64,000 nucleotides of DNA, from NCBI GenBank assembly GCA_039583875.1, contig CM077159.1:99685707-99749706 (forward strand). Direction: 5' to 3'. The DNA comes from Platanthera guangdongensis (Eukaryota > Streptophyta > Magnoliopsida > Asparagales > Orchidaceae). Shown in pieces: positions 1-10,900 of this stretch. Each line of letters begins with the position of its first letter. The stretch's first letter is position 1. Below the pieces are notes generated by a model, which was not told the origin of the DNA, did no database searches, and worked only from the letters and a program-made list of their open reading frames with translations. The position numbers and the translations under genes are program-made.

Positions 1-523
1 AGCTTTTCTTCTAGCAACACATATTCAATCTAAGACAACAAAAGCTCAATCTCTCGGAATCATTTACTGGAAGAAATTTTCATCTTTGAAGGCCTACACC
101 CTGAAGCAAAACTTCCACTCCTGATTAGATTTCTGTAACTCAGGGGGAGGTATGACAACATCAACAAAATCGACTAGTCTTCTCAGATATTTGAGATAGA
201 GAAGACAACATCTTTTATTTTCTTTAACTGTGTAGAGAGTTATAACTTCCTTCAAAAGTTAAACTCTTTGGTTCTCAAGTCTCCTGATCAAAAGTCTTGG
301 TTTGGTTTTTGGGCGCCTGATCAAAAACTAAAAGGGTTGCTAGATCTCCCTTAGAAAATAGATCTTGTTGTGACAGGGCACCTGATCAAAAACCTGTGGT
401 GACAGGCCACCTGATCAAGAACCTGTGGTGGCATGGCACCTGAGAAAAAACCTATAGTAGATTCCTACCATAGTGGTAGAAGAGTGGATGTACCCATGTT
501 TATTGGGGAATCACTATAAACTC
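1..523 (+). mobile_element. Sirevirus-like copia LTR fragment, truncated at both visible ends
   Basis: The segment reads as a diverged reverse complement of the A-element LTR at about 3300-3700. Shared landmarks are the repeated 'cacctgatcaaaa' phrases, the 'tagaagagtggatgtaccca' block and 'ggaatcactata'. It therefore lies in plus orientation, opposite to element A. The match stops near 523, where about 250 bp of LTR end would still be expected and where an unrelated open frame begins. The left end lies outside the window. Nothing in it looks coding. Confidence 0.75.
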
Positions 524-2382
524 TTGTGCGTCCTACCCTGATTACGCCCATAGACCATTTTGAGTCTCTCTCTGAGTTGCCTGATTTAGTTGTAGACTCC
601 CCTGATGAGTCTAAGGTCGTGCCTAGGACTGTGCCCGTCACTGAGGGCGAGGCTGATATTACTGACGATTGTATTGTCGTTGAAGAGATTGGTTACCCTA
701 GTGACCTGGATGAGGATTTCTCCCCTGAGGAATCATCTCCACTCCCCTTCGGCGATACTACTGCGTTGTTTACCTTGATTTCCATGGAGTCTTATGATGA
801 CCCTGAGTCAGTTGATATTCCGGCTGAGTCGGAAGTGTTACCTTATGCTGAGAGCTTACCCATTCATGATTTAGGCGATGAAATGTTAGGACTCGAGCTT
901 GTTATTTTTCGTCCGAGACATATTGTAGTGCCCAGTTCTGAGGAGTCATCTCCACTTCCCCTCGTCGATGTTTCTGAAACCAATACTGAGTCTGATTTGA
1001 GTGAAGTTTCTAATGAGGTGATAGAGTCACCCTGTGGCGAATGTTTCTCTGATCGTGAGTTAGGTGATGACGAGCCAGTTGAGTTTTCTATGAGGGAAAG
1101 TCTTCTGTTTGATTTTACGTTTGATTTTCATGGCTTGCACCCGGAGGATTTTACTAGGACGACAAATCCATATTTTGACATTGGGCATGACTTGGCCCCT
1201 CCTCCGGCGTCTTTCGATGCTCCCATTCCTGAGATCTGTACTGCTACTGATGTCGGGATTTATGAGTTGGAAGAATGTCCTAGCGAGAGAGTTATATTTT
1301 TGGACGACGACATATAAGTAGACCCGGATGAGCGTCCCCCGATGCTAACTCTTTTGCGTGACTTTAAATGCGATCTTAACTCTCTCCGGGTTTTAGCTTT
1401 ACCGACTCTCCCTCCTGATATGTTGACCCGACCAGCGGATCCTTTCGGACATGAATTTATTTTTCCTGATTTGAGTCATGTTATTTTACCATCCATGCTG
1501 GGCCCTCCTTGGGACATGTCTCGTAGTGTGATAATAGATTTCGTGTTTGGTCATGATGAATGTCTCATTAATTTCGTATCCACTCGACTTTCTAAAACTA
1601 ACCAAATCTCTGAGAGTACGTTAATAATGTGGCCATCTTTTGTGCCACCGGATCGCATTCTGTTGGTACCACCGGATCTCGTTGGGTTGATGCCATCATA
1701 TATAGTTCCGCTAGTGCCACCCTATTACTTTCCGTTGACGCCACCATATTTAGTTCCCTTGGTTCCATCTCAAGTGGTTCCGTTACCGCTATTTTACATG
1801 TCAAGTCTGCCTGCAATAGTATTTGCCTCTCACTCTTTCATTTTACATAAGCACAGTAAGGAAGCGCTAGTCACACGCATGTCTTCTTATCAATATATCG
1901 TTAACTTACATAAGAGGGCATCTCCCTATAGGGTTTTCGGTTTACTCTTGGTGCGACTCGTCCCTGAACGGATGCCTACGGTCACTATAGAAATGTTAGC
2001 GAGCCGGCGAGTTAGAACTTTTCGGATTTTTAATCAATTAGGGGAAACAACATATCTGTTGAAGTTAACCACTGAATGAGGTAATTCCCCTAGTTTAAAT
2101 GTTTCCAATTTCACGCATTGTGTTTTTCCACCTTTTGAAATATCTAACTCTACGTTTGGTGTCACTATATTTTCATTTGGGTTGGGGGGTGAGTTTGTTC
2201 TTGGATCGTTCTCTCCATTGGTCTCCAAAGGAGGTACGTTGACTGTTGATGAAGAAATTTTTCCTCTTTATTTGCTTAATGCTTTTCCCAGTTTCCCCAG
2301 GACAATCTTTTTGCTAGACAGATTCATATTGGGTGTTTTGCTCACCTCTCCAAGCGGTGGTATTCAGCGTTATGTGATATGA
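523..2382 (+). pseudogene. Broken ORF (about 620 codons) in the 3' internal part of gypsy element G
   Basis: One reading frame runs from the junction at 523 to 2382, interrupted only by in-frame stops at 1315-1317 (TAA) and 2077-2079 (TGA). The first 260 residues are very acidic and Ser/Pro-rich. A proline-rich tract with repeated 'VPP/PLVP' steps is encoded around 1650-1800. I recognise no protease, RT, RNase H, integrase or zinc-knuckle motif. The frame ends about 120 bp before a polypurine tract and LTR, which is the position of a third, envelope-like or accessory ORF in some plant gypsy elements. The role is unknown, and the 5' end is lost at the junction with the copia LTR. The shared frame over 1.8 kb argues for a recently decayed real ORF rather than chance. 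Confidence 0.5.
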
Positions 2383-2500
2383 TGGTGTGCTCTCCCGGTC
2401 TCCGGTGACCCTTGGATTCCGGACTCGGAGATGGTTCTTTTGGATGATGTTCTTCGGCGCCAGCACCGCCCTGCCAACTCATCGGTGATGAGTAATTTTG

Positions 2501-2513
2501 AGCGGGGGAGGAT
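2501..2513 (+). other. Polypurine tract of gypsy element G
   Basis: AGCGGGGGAGGAT lies directly before a TGATGG LTR start. This is the expected position and composition of the plus-strand primer for reverse transcription. Confidence 0.65.
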
Positions 2514-2679
2514 TGATGGTGGCAACCCCCAGCGTGTTCAAGTTGAAGATGATGATGGCGACGACGACGACGTTCTCGTACATGTTGAAGATGATGGATT
2601 GATGGCGGCAACCCCCAACGTATTAATGTTGAAGATGATGACGGCGACGGCGTTCTCCTACATGTTGAAGATGATGACT
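2514..2679 (+). repeat. Two-copy tandem repeat (about 86 and 80 bp) at the LTR start
   Basis: Unit 1 (2514-2599) and unit 2 (2600-2679) both begin 'tgatggYggcaacccccaRc' and both end in 'catgttgaagatgatg'. They differ by small indels in the GAC/GGC-rich middle. Confidence 0.8.
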
Positions 2680-3058
2680 ACATGATGTGGAGCTACATAA
2701 GATGAAGTCTTTTAAACATTATTTAGTTTATTTCTATTTGCATTTTTATTTTCATCATGTAATGTTTAAGTATTTTAGGTGTTGATTTATTTTTATTTAG
2801 TGGGCTGCACATAACATATGAATTTTGTAAAGCCTATATATAGACATGGACTTTCATGGTTTTATTTAGTGAATGAAAAATTGAGAAAACCCTAAACCCC
2901 CTTTTGAAATCTCTTCTCCTTCTCCTCCTTGGCCGCCCACCCTCTTCCTCCCTTCCTCTTGGCCGTCAGCCACCCTTCCTCTCCCCTCCTCTTGCTCGGC
3001 CTCCCTCCTCTTACCTTTTCCCCTTTCCTCCTTTGCTCCCCTCGGTTTCGCCCTCTAG

Positions 3059-3063
3059 CTCCT
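3059..3063 (+). repeat. Target-site duplication of element A, left copy (CTCCT)
   Basis: CTCCT precedes the LTR at 3064 and is repeated at 22811-22815, just after the other LTR. A perfect 5-bp duplication fits copia integrase and fixes the element's ends. Confidence 0.9.
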
Positions 3064-4603
3064 TGAAAGTGCAGCTAGATCTGATATACTCTAGAGGGGG
3101 GGGGGGGGGTGAATAGAGTATATGGTGCTTGAAAACTTTTTACAACAATTGTTGTAATCTGAGTGAACAGGGAAGCAACTATTAAATCTAATCACAAAAT
3201 AACCTACAACAGAAATTAATCACAGATCTAAACTAATCACAAAACAATCACAGCCAGAAACAAAAGATAAAGATAAGCAAGCCAGAAGACACAAGGAGCT
3301 ATAGTGGTTCCCCTAAACTTGGGTACATCCACTCTTCTACCACCCTAGGTAGGAATCCACTGCGGGATGAGTTGATCAGGTGTCCTGGGCACCAATGAGC
3401 TTTGGATAAGGTGCTCAAAAACCAAATCAGATTTTTTGATCAGGTGTCTTGCCACCAATGAGCTTTTGACAAGATGCTCAAAAACCAAGCTCAAACTTTT
3501 GAAGGGAGTTTGATAAACCCTTTACAGAGATGGGAATGAGAGAGTTATGGAAGTCTTCTCTTTCTCAAATCAGCTGAGAAGACTATGTGGATTTGATGTT
3601 GTCAAAGCTCACCCTGAGTCCTTGAGATGTTCAGGAAATGAAGCTTTGCTGTAGGGTGATAGGCCTTGAGAAGTTGATCTCCAGCAAATGATGATTTCAG
3701 CAACATCTGAAATGTTAGGTGTCTGGAGTCTTGAAAGATGTTGGCCTTGAACACTTGAGACAAGAGAGATCAGAAGATTTCAGAAGGTTTGATCTCCTTG
3801 GATGTGTGTTCTTGAGAGAATTCTTTGAGACAGAGAATATTTTGTTCTTTTTCTTCTTGTCTATGTTCTTGAGTGTGATAGAGAGATTCAAAAATCTTGT
3901 ATTTTATTCTCTGGTCCTGAATAGAAAATCATCCTCTGTCAAGAATAGCCGTTGGTCTGTCATTAATTGCATCCTTAATTGCAATTGTCTTCTAGAGGAA
4001 AGTCCAAAGAAACATTCCTTGATAATCCCTTGAAACTTGGTCCAGAAATAAATGAGAACGGCTAGAAAATCTTCTGAATTAATTGCTGAATAACTCCTTA
4101 ACTGATCTGAATTTGAATCTTGAAAAAACCTTTAACTCATCAAAAAATCGTCGAACTGAGCTCTGCTATCGTCGAACTGAGCTCAGTGATTTGGACTTAT
4201 ACAGCAACAAAAATCGTCGATCTGAGCTCAAAGATCGTCGAACTGAGCTCAGAGATAGAGATCCAATACTGAGTCAAGATCGTCAAACTGAGCTCGCAGA
4301 TCGTCGAATGGAGTTCGATGATTTGTTGAAGTTGAGCTCAGCGTTCGTCGAATGGAGTTCGACGATCTGTCGAAGTTGAGCTAGACGATCGTCGATTGGA
4401 GTTCGACGAATCGTCGTGCTGAGCTCGACGATATGACTTAGTCTCAAACTGAAAATCCTTGGTCTTGAGTGCAGCTTCCAAACCTAGACTTCTAATCCTT
4501 AGACTCAATTCTAATTGACCTTTAGATCTATACAGGAGGTCAAAAACAGGTTTCCTAGAGACATAGTGATCCTGACCCAAATTAGTAATAGGGTGTTCCA
4601 ACA
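3064..4603 (-). repeat. Element A 3' LTR
   Basis: This 1540-bp LTR matches 21278-22810 with scattered substitutions. On the minus strand it starts TGTTGGAACACC and ends CTTTCA. The left copy has a run of 14 G at 3096-3109 where the right copy has 7. The U3 part (about 4148-4432) holds the TCGTCGA palindrome array. Confidence 0.92.
4145..4435 (-). repeat. TCGTCGA-type palindrome array in the U3 of the A 3' LTR
   Basis: About ten copies of ATCGTCGAAcTGAGcTC-like units are present. Some form inverted pairs with perfect arms, such as TCGTCGAA-tggag-TTCGACGA at 4345-4365. The right LTR has the same array at 22353-22640. The array lies upstream of the presumed transcription start of the LTR. Confidence 0.85.
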
Positions 4604-4617
4604 ATCTCCCCTATTTG
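4604..4617 (-). other. Element A polypurine tract
   Basis: On the minus strand, AAATAGGGGGAGAT abuts the TGTTGG start of the 3' LTR. Nearly the same tract stands before the 3' LTRs of elements B (38301) and D (31891). Confidence 0.85.
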
Positions 4618-4769
4618 GGTTAGGATTACTATTTACAGAATTTGGAAAGCTTAAATAACAACATACAAAGCAATAATACAGAAAAGCAATAAGCTGGACA
4701 TTGCAGAACCACAGATATATATCATCCCAGACAGAAATCAGAAGTCAAAATGATTGTCACCTTTCATAG
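4618..4769. other. Short 3' untranslated spacer of element A
   Basis: This AT-rich stretch of about 150 bp lies between the post-pol ORF stop and the polypurine tract. I see no coding potential or repeat in it. Confidence 0.6.
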
Positions 4770-6193
4770 TTATTTCTTCTCCTTGCTCTTTATGAGTTTG
4801 ATTTCTTTATTGGGGTTGAGAGCTTCCTTCTTTGATCTTGTGTCATCTGCTGCACCTAAAGAAGTTTGTTGTTTGGGTATTGGAACTACAGCTTCAGGAT
4901 GCAGCTCCATGTATCTATCAGAATCAAAGAATTTGCTTGAGCCATATCTTTCCAATTCCTTCTTTCTCTGTTCAGACAATGTAGTGATGTTGGAGGAGTC
5001 TCTTCCTTGCTCTTTAGCTATCTTAATCTGGTCCAGTGCAGCAAGCTCTTTCATCCTGGCAATCCAAGCAGTTGGATTATTTTCAGGATCTTCAAATGGC
5101 ACTGGTGGCTCATATCTATTTGATGGATTATCTTGAGGAGGCCTGTAAGAAACTACTTCCTTTAGTTTATAGGGAAAAGGACCTGAGGTTGTGTCTGATG
5201 AGGTTTGTCCTTCCCTGGAGTAAGGATGTTGCCTTGAATAACCTTTTGAGTAAACCTGGACTTCTCTTTGATTTCCTCTATAGTTTCCTCTTCTGGATTG
5301 AGAGCCTCTAGACCGGCTTCCCCTATGATAAGATCTTGCATGTGGCTGATAGGGGGTTTGGCTTTTGGCAGAGGGTTGAGCAGCTGAACTTCCACCTGCA
5401 CCTGCATCAGGAGGAGGTGGTGGAGGAGGATGAGGATGTTGAAATTGGGAAGATCCTTTTTCATACTTCCTCTTTTTCTTCATTGCTTTGAGTTGGTTCT
5501 TTGAATACTGCATCCAGTGCTCAGTTATGGGGCAGTCATGAAGAATATAATATGGAATGTCATTATTATCCTTGACTTTGGCTGGAGGTACTCTCTTCAT
5601 GGCTTTGCTCCTTGCCTTTCTCTTTCTGGCAATAGTGGCAGAGGAGTCATCAGAATCAGTCTTGAACTCATCACTTTCAGAACTTTGCTCATCATATGGA
5701 GCATCAATCTTTTCCATCAATTCTTTCTTGAGCTGGGCTGAAGCAGATGAAGCAGCAGAGGTTGGAGCAGCAGCAGATACAACACTAGTAGAAATAGAAG
5801 TTGAAGCAGAAGCAGTAGCAACAGACACAGAAGTTTCTGGAGCAGCACTCTTAGAAGGTATGTCAGCAGTAATATCAACAGAAGTAATAACAGTAGATAT
5901 AGAAGTTGTAGCAGCAGTAATAACAATAGCAGTTGGGGAAGCAACAGTTTTAGATGAAACACTTTCAGATACAACAATATCAGCAACATCAGGAATATCA
6001 TCAGCAAACACAGAAAGCTCAAAATCTTGTGCCTCTGTCATATGGATATCATTAGAGATTAACTCATCAGCAGTATCAGCAATAACATCAACAAAACTTT
6101 CAGCATGAAGGGCAACAGCATCAGAAACATGCAACCATGCTTTCAGCAGGAGTAGTAGCAGCATATACTGAATTGACAAAAGAAGTTATGATG
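4770..6193 (-). pseudogene. Element A post-pol ORF, 3' half (split by nested element N)
   Basis: An open frame of about 469 residues continues the ORF whose 5' half lies at 13762-15469. Reading on: a low-complexity Ala/Ser/Thr/Val stretch (about 5720-6020); a basic KRKARSKAMKR cluster; a poly-Pro run (about 5405-5430); an Arg/Gly/Ser-rich tract (about 5250-5330) with RG repeats; and a C-terminal block of about 90 residues containing RKKELERYG, KFF, YMELHPEAVVP. That block is also encoded in element D (32052-32384). I see no signal peptide or convincing membrane segment. The RG-rich, basic composition suggests nucleic-acid binding rather than an envelope role, which is inference. The frame itself is open here; it is inactivated by the nested element and by a frameshift in the 5' half. 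Confidence 0.7.
6155..6193. repeat. 39-bp direct duplication flanking element N, left copy
   Basis: The 39 bp before N recur at 13723-13761 just after N with one mismatch (GTAGCAGCAT against GCAGCAGCAT at the start). A copia insertion normally duplicates 5 bp. See findings. Confidence 0.85.
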
Positions 6194-7848
6194 AAATTTG
6201 TGAAGTGGAAGTGGGTGACAGGACAGGCCGGGCGGCCTGGGGCGGACAGCATTGGCGGACTAGGCGGACTGGGCGGACTGAGATGTACGGCCTGGTGGAA
6301 GGTCTAGTGGAAAGCCGGCTGTCTTCTGAGCGGCTTGTTGCATGGAGTCCGCGGACTATGCGGCCTGATTTCTGCGGATAAGGTGTTTGCTGATTGGCTT
6401 TGCCAAGGAGCGGACTGAGCGGATGGAGGCTTGCGGACTGGTGCATTGCTCAGTGGCTGCGGGTGCAAGCTTGTGCTGATTGGCAGTTTGGCTCATGTTC
6501 GCGGGAAGCTTGCGGACTGGAGTGTCCGCGGTGTGGGCTGTTGCGGACTGAGCTTAGAGCTTGGCTGAGGCCTTGTCGAGCTCTGGTGGCACAGCAGGCG
6601 ATTTGCTGTGGAGGTCGATTGGCGGACTGGTTTTGGAGTCTGGGGATGGCTGCTGCGTTGGACAGTAGTGTGAGGAGCTGGCGGACTGATGGCGGTCTGT
6701 GCTAGGGTGTTTGGCGGATGGGAGTTTGTGTCCGCCATTCTCGCATTGGCCCTTGATGGTTTTCGACTTGGTCACACTTTGTGTCAAGGCCATGGTGTCC
6801 GCGGTATCCGCCGAGTCCGCTGTGACCGGGCAGACTGTTGCTGTCTTCCTTTGTTCGTGGACTTGTGGCAGATTGAGGTGTGAGTCTTGCGGACTGCCTC
6901 GGGTTGGTGCGGACTGCCATTGAAGGGGGTTGATGTCTTGCAGTGGTTGGAGCTTTGCGGGCTGATGCCTTGTCCACATTGCTTCGGCGGACTGGAGAGG
7001 GTTCACCAATGTTTGCCTTGCTCCTGGCGGTTTGCCTTGGTATCCGGCTAAGTCCTTGCGGACTCAGCGGACGGTGTTTTTGCTATCGCGCGGACTAGGG
7101 CGGTGTCACTATCTTCTGGGCGGTGACCAAACTCCTCACCTTGCCCAAAAATAGGACCCCCTGGCAACCCTAAGTAACTTGAGTGAACAGTAAGTTGGGT
7201 TGGGCAAGGAGCTGCGGTCTGTGTTTATCAGTCCGCGCGGATTGTTTCAGGCTGACGGTTTGCTGTGTGCAGGTCGCGCGGATAGCTTCAAGGAGCCAGG
7301 AGTTTGGCTGTGACTTCGGTCAAGTACTTGGAAGTGTGCGGTCTCTGCGGATTCAGCAGGAGGTCGCTCTGCGGCTTGTCAGTTCTGTTTCATCTTTGCC
7401 AGCTTCAATAACCTGTCCGCCGGCTTCAGGCGGGTAGGGGTGTTCCTCAGTTCAGGTTCAGCAGGAGGCGAATAACGGTGTGTCCGCGCGGCCTCGCGGC
7501 TTCGGCGGACTCCGTGTCTATTCGGCGAATTGCAGCATAGCTCGGGCAAGCTCAGCGGTCTCGGCGACCTCGACGACCTCGCGGTCTCAGCGGACTCCGG
7601 TGCTGTCCGCCCGGCTTGTTTTTGGTGCTTTCTGTTTACAGCTGCGATACTAGCGAAATCATGTCTCGCTATGTATGCCTCGCATTGTAAATAAGTGAAT
7701 GAATAAAAGACCAGCTTGTGCTTCTATGTTTGTTGGCATTAACCTCTATTCCTTGGTTTCCGCTGGCTCAACGTGCGAACTGGGTAGTTCCGAAGATATT
7801 AATTTGGCGTTTGGGCTATCTTGCTGACCACGTTGAGAAAATTTAACA
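6194..7848 (+). repeat. Element N 5' LTR
   Basis: The LTR runs from AAATTTGTGAAGTGG to AAAATTTAACA. At 7145-7155 it reads CCCAAAAATAGG where the 3' LTR (13017-13026) and the third copy (57991-58000) read CTATAAATAG, so the TATA box is missing from this promoter copy. The words GCGGACT and GCGGCCT recur throughout. Confidence 0.92.
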
Positions 7849-7864
7849 TAGTATCAGAGCCAGG
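7849..7864 (+). other. Element N primer-binding site
   Basis: TAGTATCAGAGCCAGG directly follows the LTR end. It matches the initiator-Met-tRNA primer site except for A at position 2. The third N copy has the canonical TGGTATCAGAGCCAGG at 58700. Confidence 0.88.
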
Positions 7865-7980
7865 TTACTGAGGTTCAGCTGCGTGAGCGGAAGTCAGCCA
7901 GTGTTGTTACTCAGTGATTGAGTGGTGATCAACCTGTGTTGTTGCTCGGAGCTGCTGAAAGGTTGCCAATAGGTGTTGCA

Positions 7981-10900
7981 ATGGAAGGGAGTTTTGCAAG
8001 AGGTCTGGGCATTGAACTCTTAACGCCGACTAACTTCAAGAAATGGAAGTCGTGCATGAAGAGTTATCTTCTTGGCGAGGAGCTATGGGAAGTCGTCGGT
8101 GGGGACGAAAGACAGGAAGTCACTGCTGCTTTCGGTACTGCTGAGCAGGTTAGGCTCTGGAGAAGAACAAATGCTAAGGCGGAGTTCATTCTGAAGAGAG
8201 CCGTGTCTCCGGAACTGTTTGATCACATCATTGGATGTGAGTCGGCTGCTGATATTTGGACAACCATTGATGAGTTGTTTAATAGGAAGAATGTGGCGCG
8301 GCTTCAGTTCCTGGAGAATGAGTTGGCCAGGGCAACTCAGGAAGACCTTTCCATCTCCAAATACTTCTTAAAGATGAAGAGCTTGTGTGCTGAGCTGTCG
8401 GCTCTGGATCCTGATGAGCCTATCTCTGAGGCAAAGATGAAAAGGCACATTATCCGCGGCTTGCGGAAGGAGTATGTGGACTTTGTCACATCTGTTCAAG
8501 GGTGGGCTACTCAGACGTCGTTGCTGGAGCTGGAGAATCTGCTTGCCTCACATGAGAGCTTAGCAAGGCAGATGGCTGGAGTGAACCTGAATCAGGAAGG
8601 CAGCGAAGCTCTCTTCTCAGGCAAGAAGAAAGGATGGGAAGGGAAGAAGAAGAAGGTGCAGGCCGCTGGTGAGAAGGAGACTTCAACTTCATATCCGCCG
8701 GAGAGGAGCAATGCTCCTAAGGACTGGAAGAAGAATCTGAAGTGCTACCGGTGTCATCAGCGAGGGCACTTCAAGCGGGACTGCAAGGTCAAACTGCATC
8801 CTGGGCATGCTGCGGGAAAGGAGGAAGCTTGCTCGAGAAGTGAAGAAGTAGAATGGGGCGGAGCTTTCATGACGTGCACTTGTGTCCGGGCCTTGTTTGC
8901 TGAGGACTTCAACAGCGAGTGGATCGTAGACTCCGGGTGTGGTCATCACCTCACCGGAGACAAATTGAAGTTCACCTCCATGCAGCCTTACTCAGGTAAT
9001 GAAGCTATTATCACTGCTGATAATACTGTTTATGCAGTAGAGAAAGAGGGGGTCGTGTCTTTGGGTATTGATCAGGGGCCACTCACGTTAAGGAGTGTGT
9101 ATCACGTGTCAGGCATGAAGAAAAACCTCTTCTCGGTGACCAATGCGGTGGACGCTGGGTATCACGTTCTGTTTGGGCCAACAGACGTGAGGTTCCTTCG
9201 CAACGTATCAGCGGTGAAGGCTGATGTTGCTCATGTTGGGAGGAGGGTAAAGAACTTGTTTGTTCTTTCCTCTAATGCTTATGTTGATAAGATGAGGGAC
9301 AATGATAGCGCTGCTATCTGGCATGAGAGGCTGGGGCATGTTGGCATGGACAAGCTGAAGGCAATGACGAGTAGAAGTTTGGTGAGGGGGTTGCCGAAGT
9401 TGTCCTCCTTTGGTGATGGGTATGTTTGTGCTGGCTGTCAATACGGTAAGGCACATCGCCTTCCATTTGATAAATCACAAACAAGGAGCAAGAAGCCACT
9501 GGAGTGTATTCATGGCGACCTGATGGGACCAACGGTTACTGCCAGCCTTGGCGGAAGCAGATATATGCTTGTCTTGGTTGATGACTACTCAAAGTATACT
9601 TGGGTGTACTTCTTAAAGGAGAAGTCAGAAGCCTTCCGTTTGTTTGTGGAGTTTAAGGAGTTGGTAGAAGGCCGGCTTGGCTTGCGGATTAAGAAGCTTA
9701 GAACTGATAACGGGGGTGAGTTTGTCTCCTCCGAGTTTTCTAACTTCTGCAGGAAGCACGAGATCCAACGGGAGCTTACTTGTGCTAACACTCCACAACA
9801 AAATGGGGTAGCAGAGCGGAAGATCCGTCATCTGACGGAGACCTGCAAATGCTGGCTTCATGCGAAAGATATCCCAAGGTCCTTTTGGGCGGAGGGAATG
9901 TCTTGTGCTGCTTATGTTATCAACTGGATGCCACTCAGCCCTATCAACATGAAGACTCCCATTGAGCTGTTGCTGAAGGAGAAGCCGAGTGTTGAACACC
10001 TTAGGGTGTTCGGTTCAACTTGCTACAGGCATGTCCCGGATGCTTCACGGACAAAGCTGGATGCGAAGGCAAGGAAACTTGTCTTTGTTGGCTATGGTGA
10101 GCGGAAGAAGGAATGGAAATGCATGGACCCTGTGACGAAGAAGTTCGTGGTGTCAAGAGACGTTGTCTTTGACGAGCTGACATCATATGGAGGTGGCTCG
10201 GTGGAGCTAACCGGAAGTAGCAAGGTTGATAAAGCACCGGTGGTGGCTGCTGAAGGCTTGGAAGAGGAGCTTGCTGTTTCACCAGCAGCTCCTGTTGCTT
10301 CTAACTCCGAGGCCGAGCCTTCTGGCTCAGGAAGCAGGGGGAGCACTGCTCAATGCTTGCCCCAGGTAGGAGTGGAGCCCGAAGAAGCAACGGAAGCCGT
10401 GAGCAAGGAGCCATGTCTTCGGAGATCGAAGAGGGTGGTTAAGCCACCGGCTCGGTACTATGATGGGAATGCAGTGAGCTTTGTCTCCTGCTTCTTTGCA
10501 GGTCCTCTGGATGAGCGAGAGCCTGCAAACTTCAACGAGGCCACTGGAGTAAAGGAGTGGGATGATGCCATGAAAGAAGAGATTGATGCTCTGAATAAGA
10601 ATGAAACCTGGGACCTTGTGCCCAAGGTTGATGGCGTTACTCCGGTTACTTGCAAGTGGGTGTATAAGTTGAAGAAGAAGGCTGATGGAAGCATTGATCG
10701 GTTCAAGGCTCGCCTGGTCGCTAGAGGATTCTCACAGCAGTATGGAGAATACTATGAGGAGACATTTAGTCCAGTTGCGAAGATGACTTCTGTAAGAGTG
10801 GTGATCGCCTTGGCTGCTAGCAAGGGATGGAGATTGTGGCAACTCGATGTGAAGAATGCCTTTCTTTACGGAGAGATTGACAAGGACATCTTCATGGATC

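Larger units (their letters stand above)
2514..3063 (+). mobile_element. Gypsy element G, 3' LTR, left part (split by element A)
   Basis: The LTR starts TGATGG right after the polypurine tract. It has a TATA box within 'gcctatatatagacatgg' at about 2833-2850, followed by a CT-rich stretch that is cut at 3063 by element A. The other half resumes at 22811. The sequence duplicated at the cut is CTCCT (3059-3063 and 22811-22815). Joined, the LTR is about 1.4 kb. Confidence 0.75.

Noticed and set aside
2884..2900. CCCTAAA telomere-like word
   Set aside because: A single copy in an LTR leader. There is no tandem array.
4083..4379. Plus-strand 98-codon frame with RRTEL repeats as a repeat protein gene
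   Set aside because: It is the palindrome array of the A LTR read in one frame. The right LTR gives the same frame, and there is no promoter or start evidence.
5717..6022. Leucine-rich 101-codon minus-strand frame that looks like a membrane protein
   Set aside because: It is an out-of-frame reading of the GCT/ACT-rich coding sequence of the post-pol ORF.
5557..6108. Plus-strand frame of 183 residues
   Set aside because: It is a shadow of the Ala/Ser/Thr-rich minus-strand post-pol ORF of element A.
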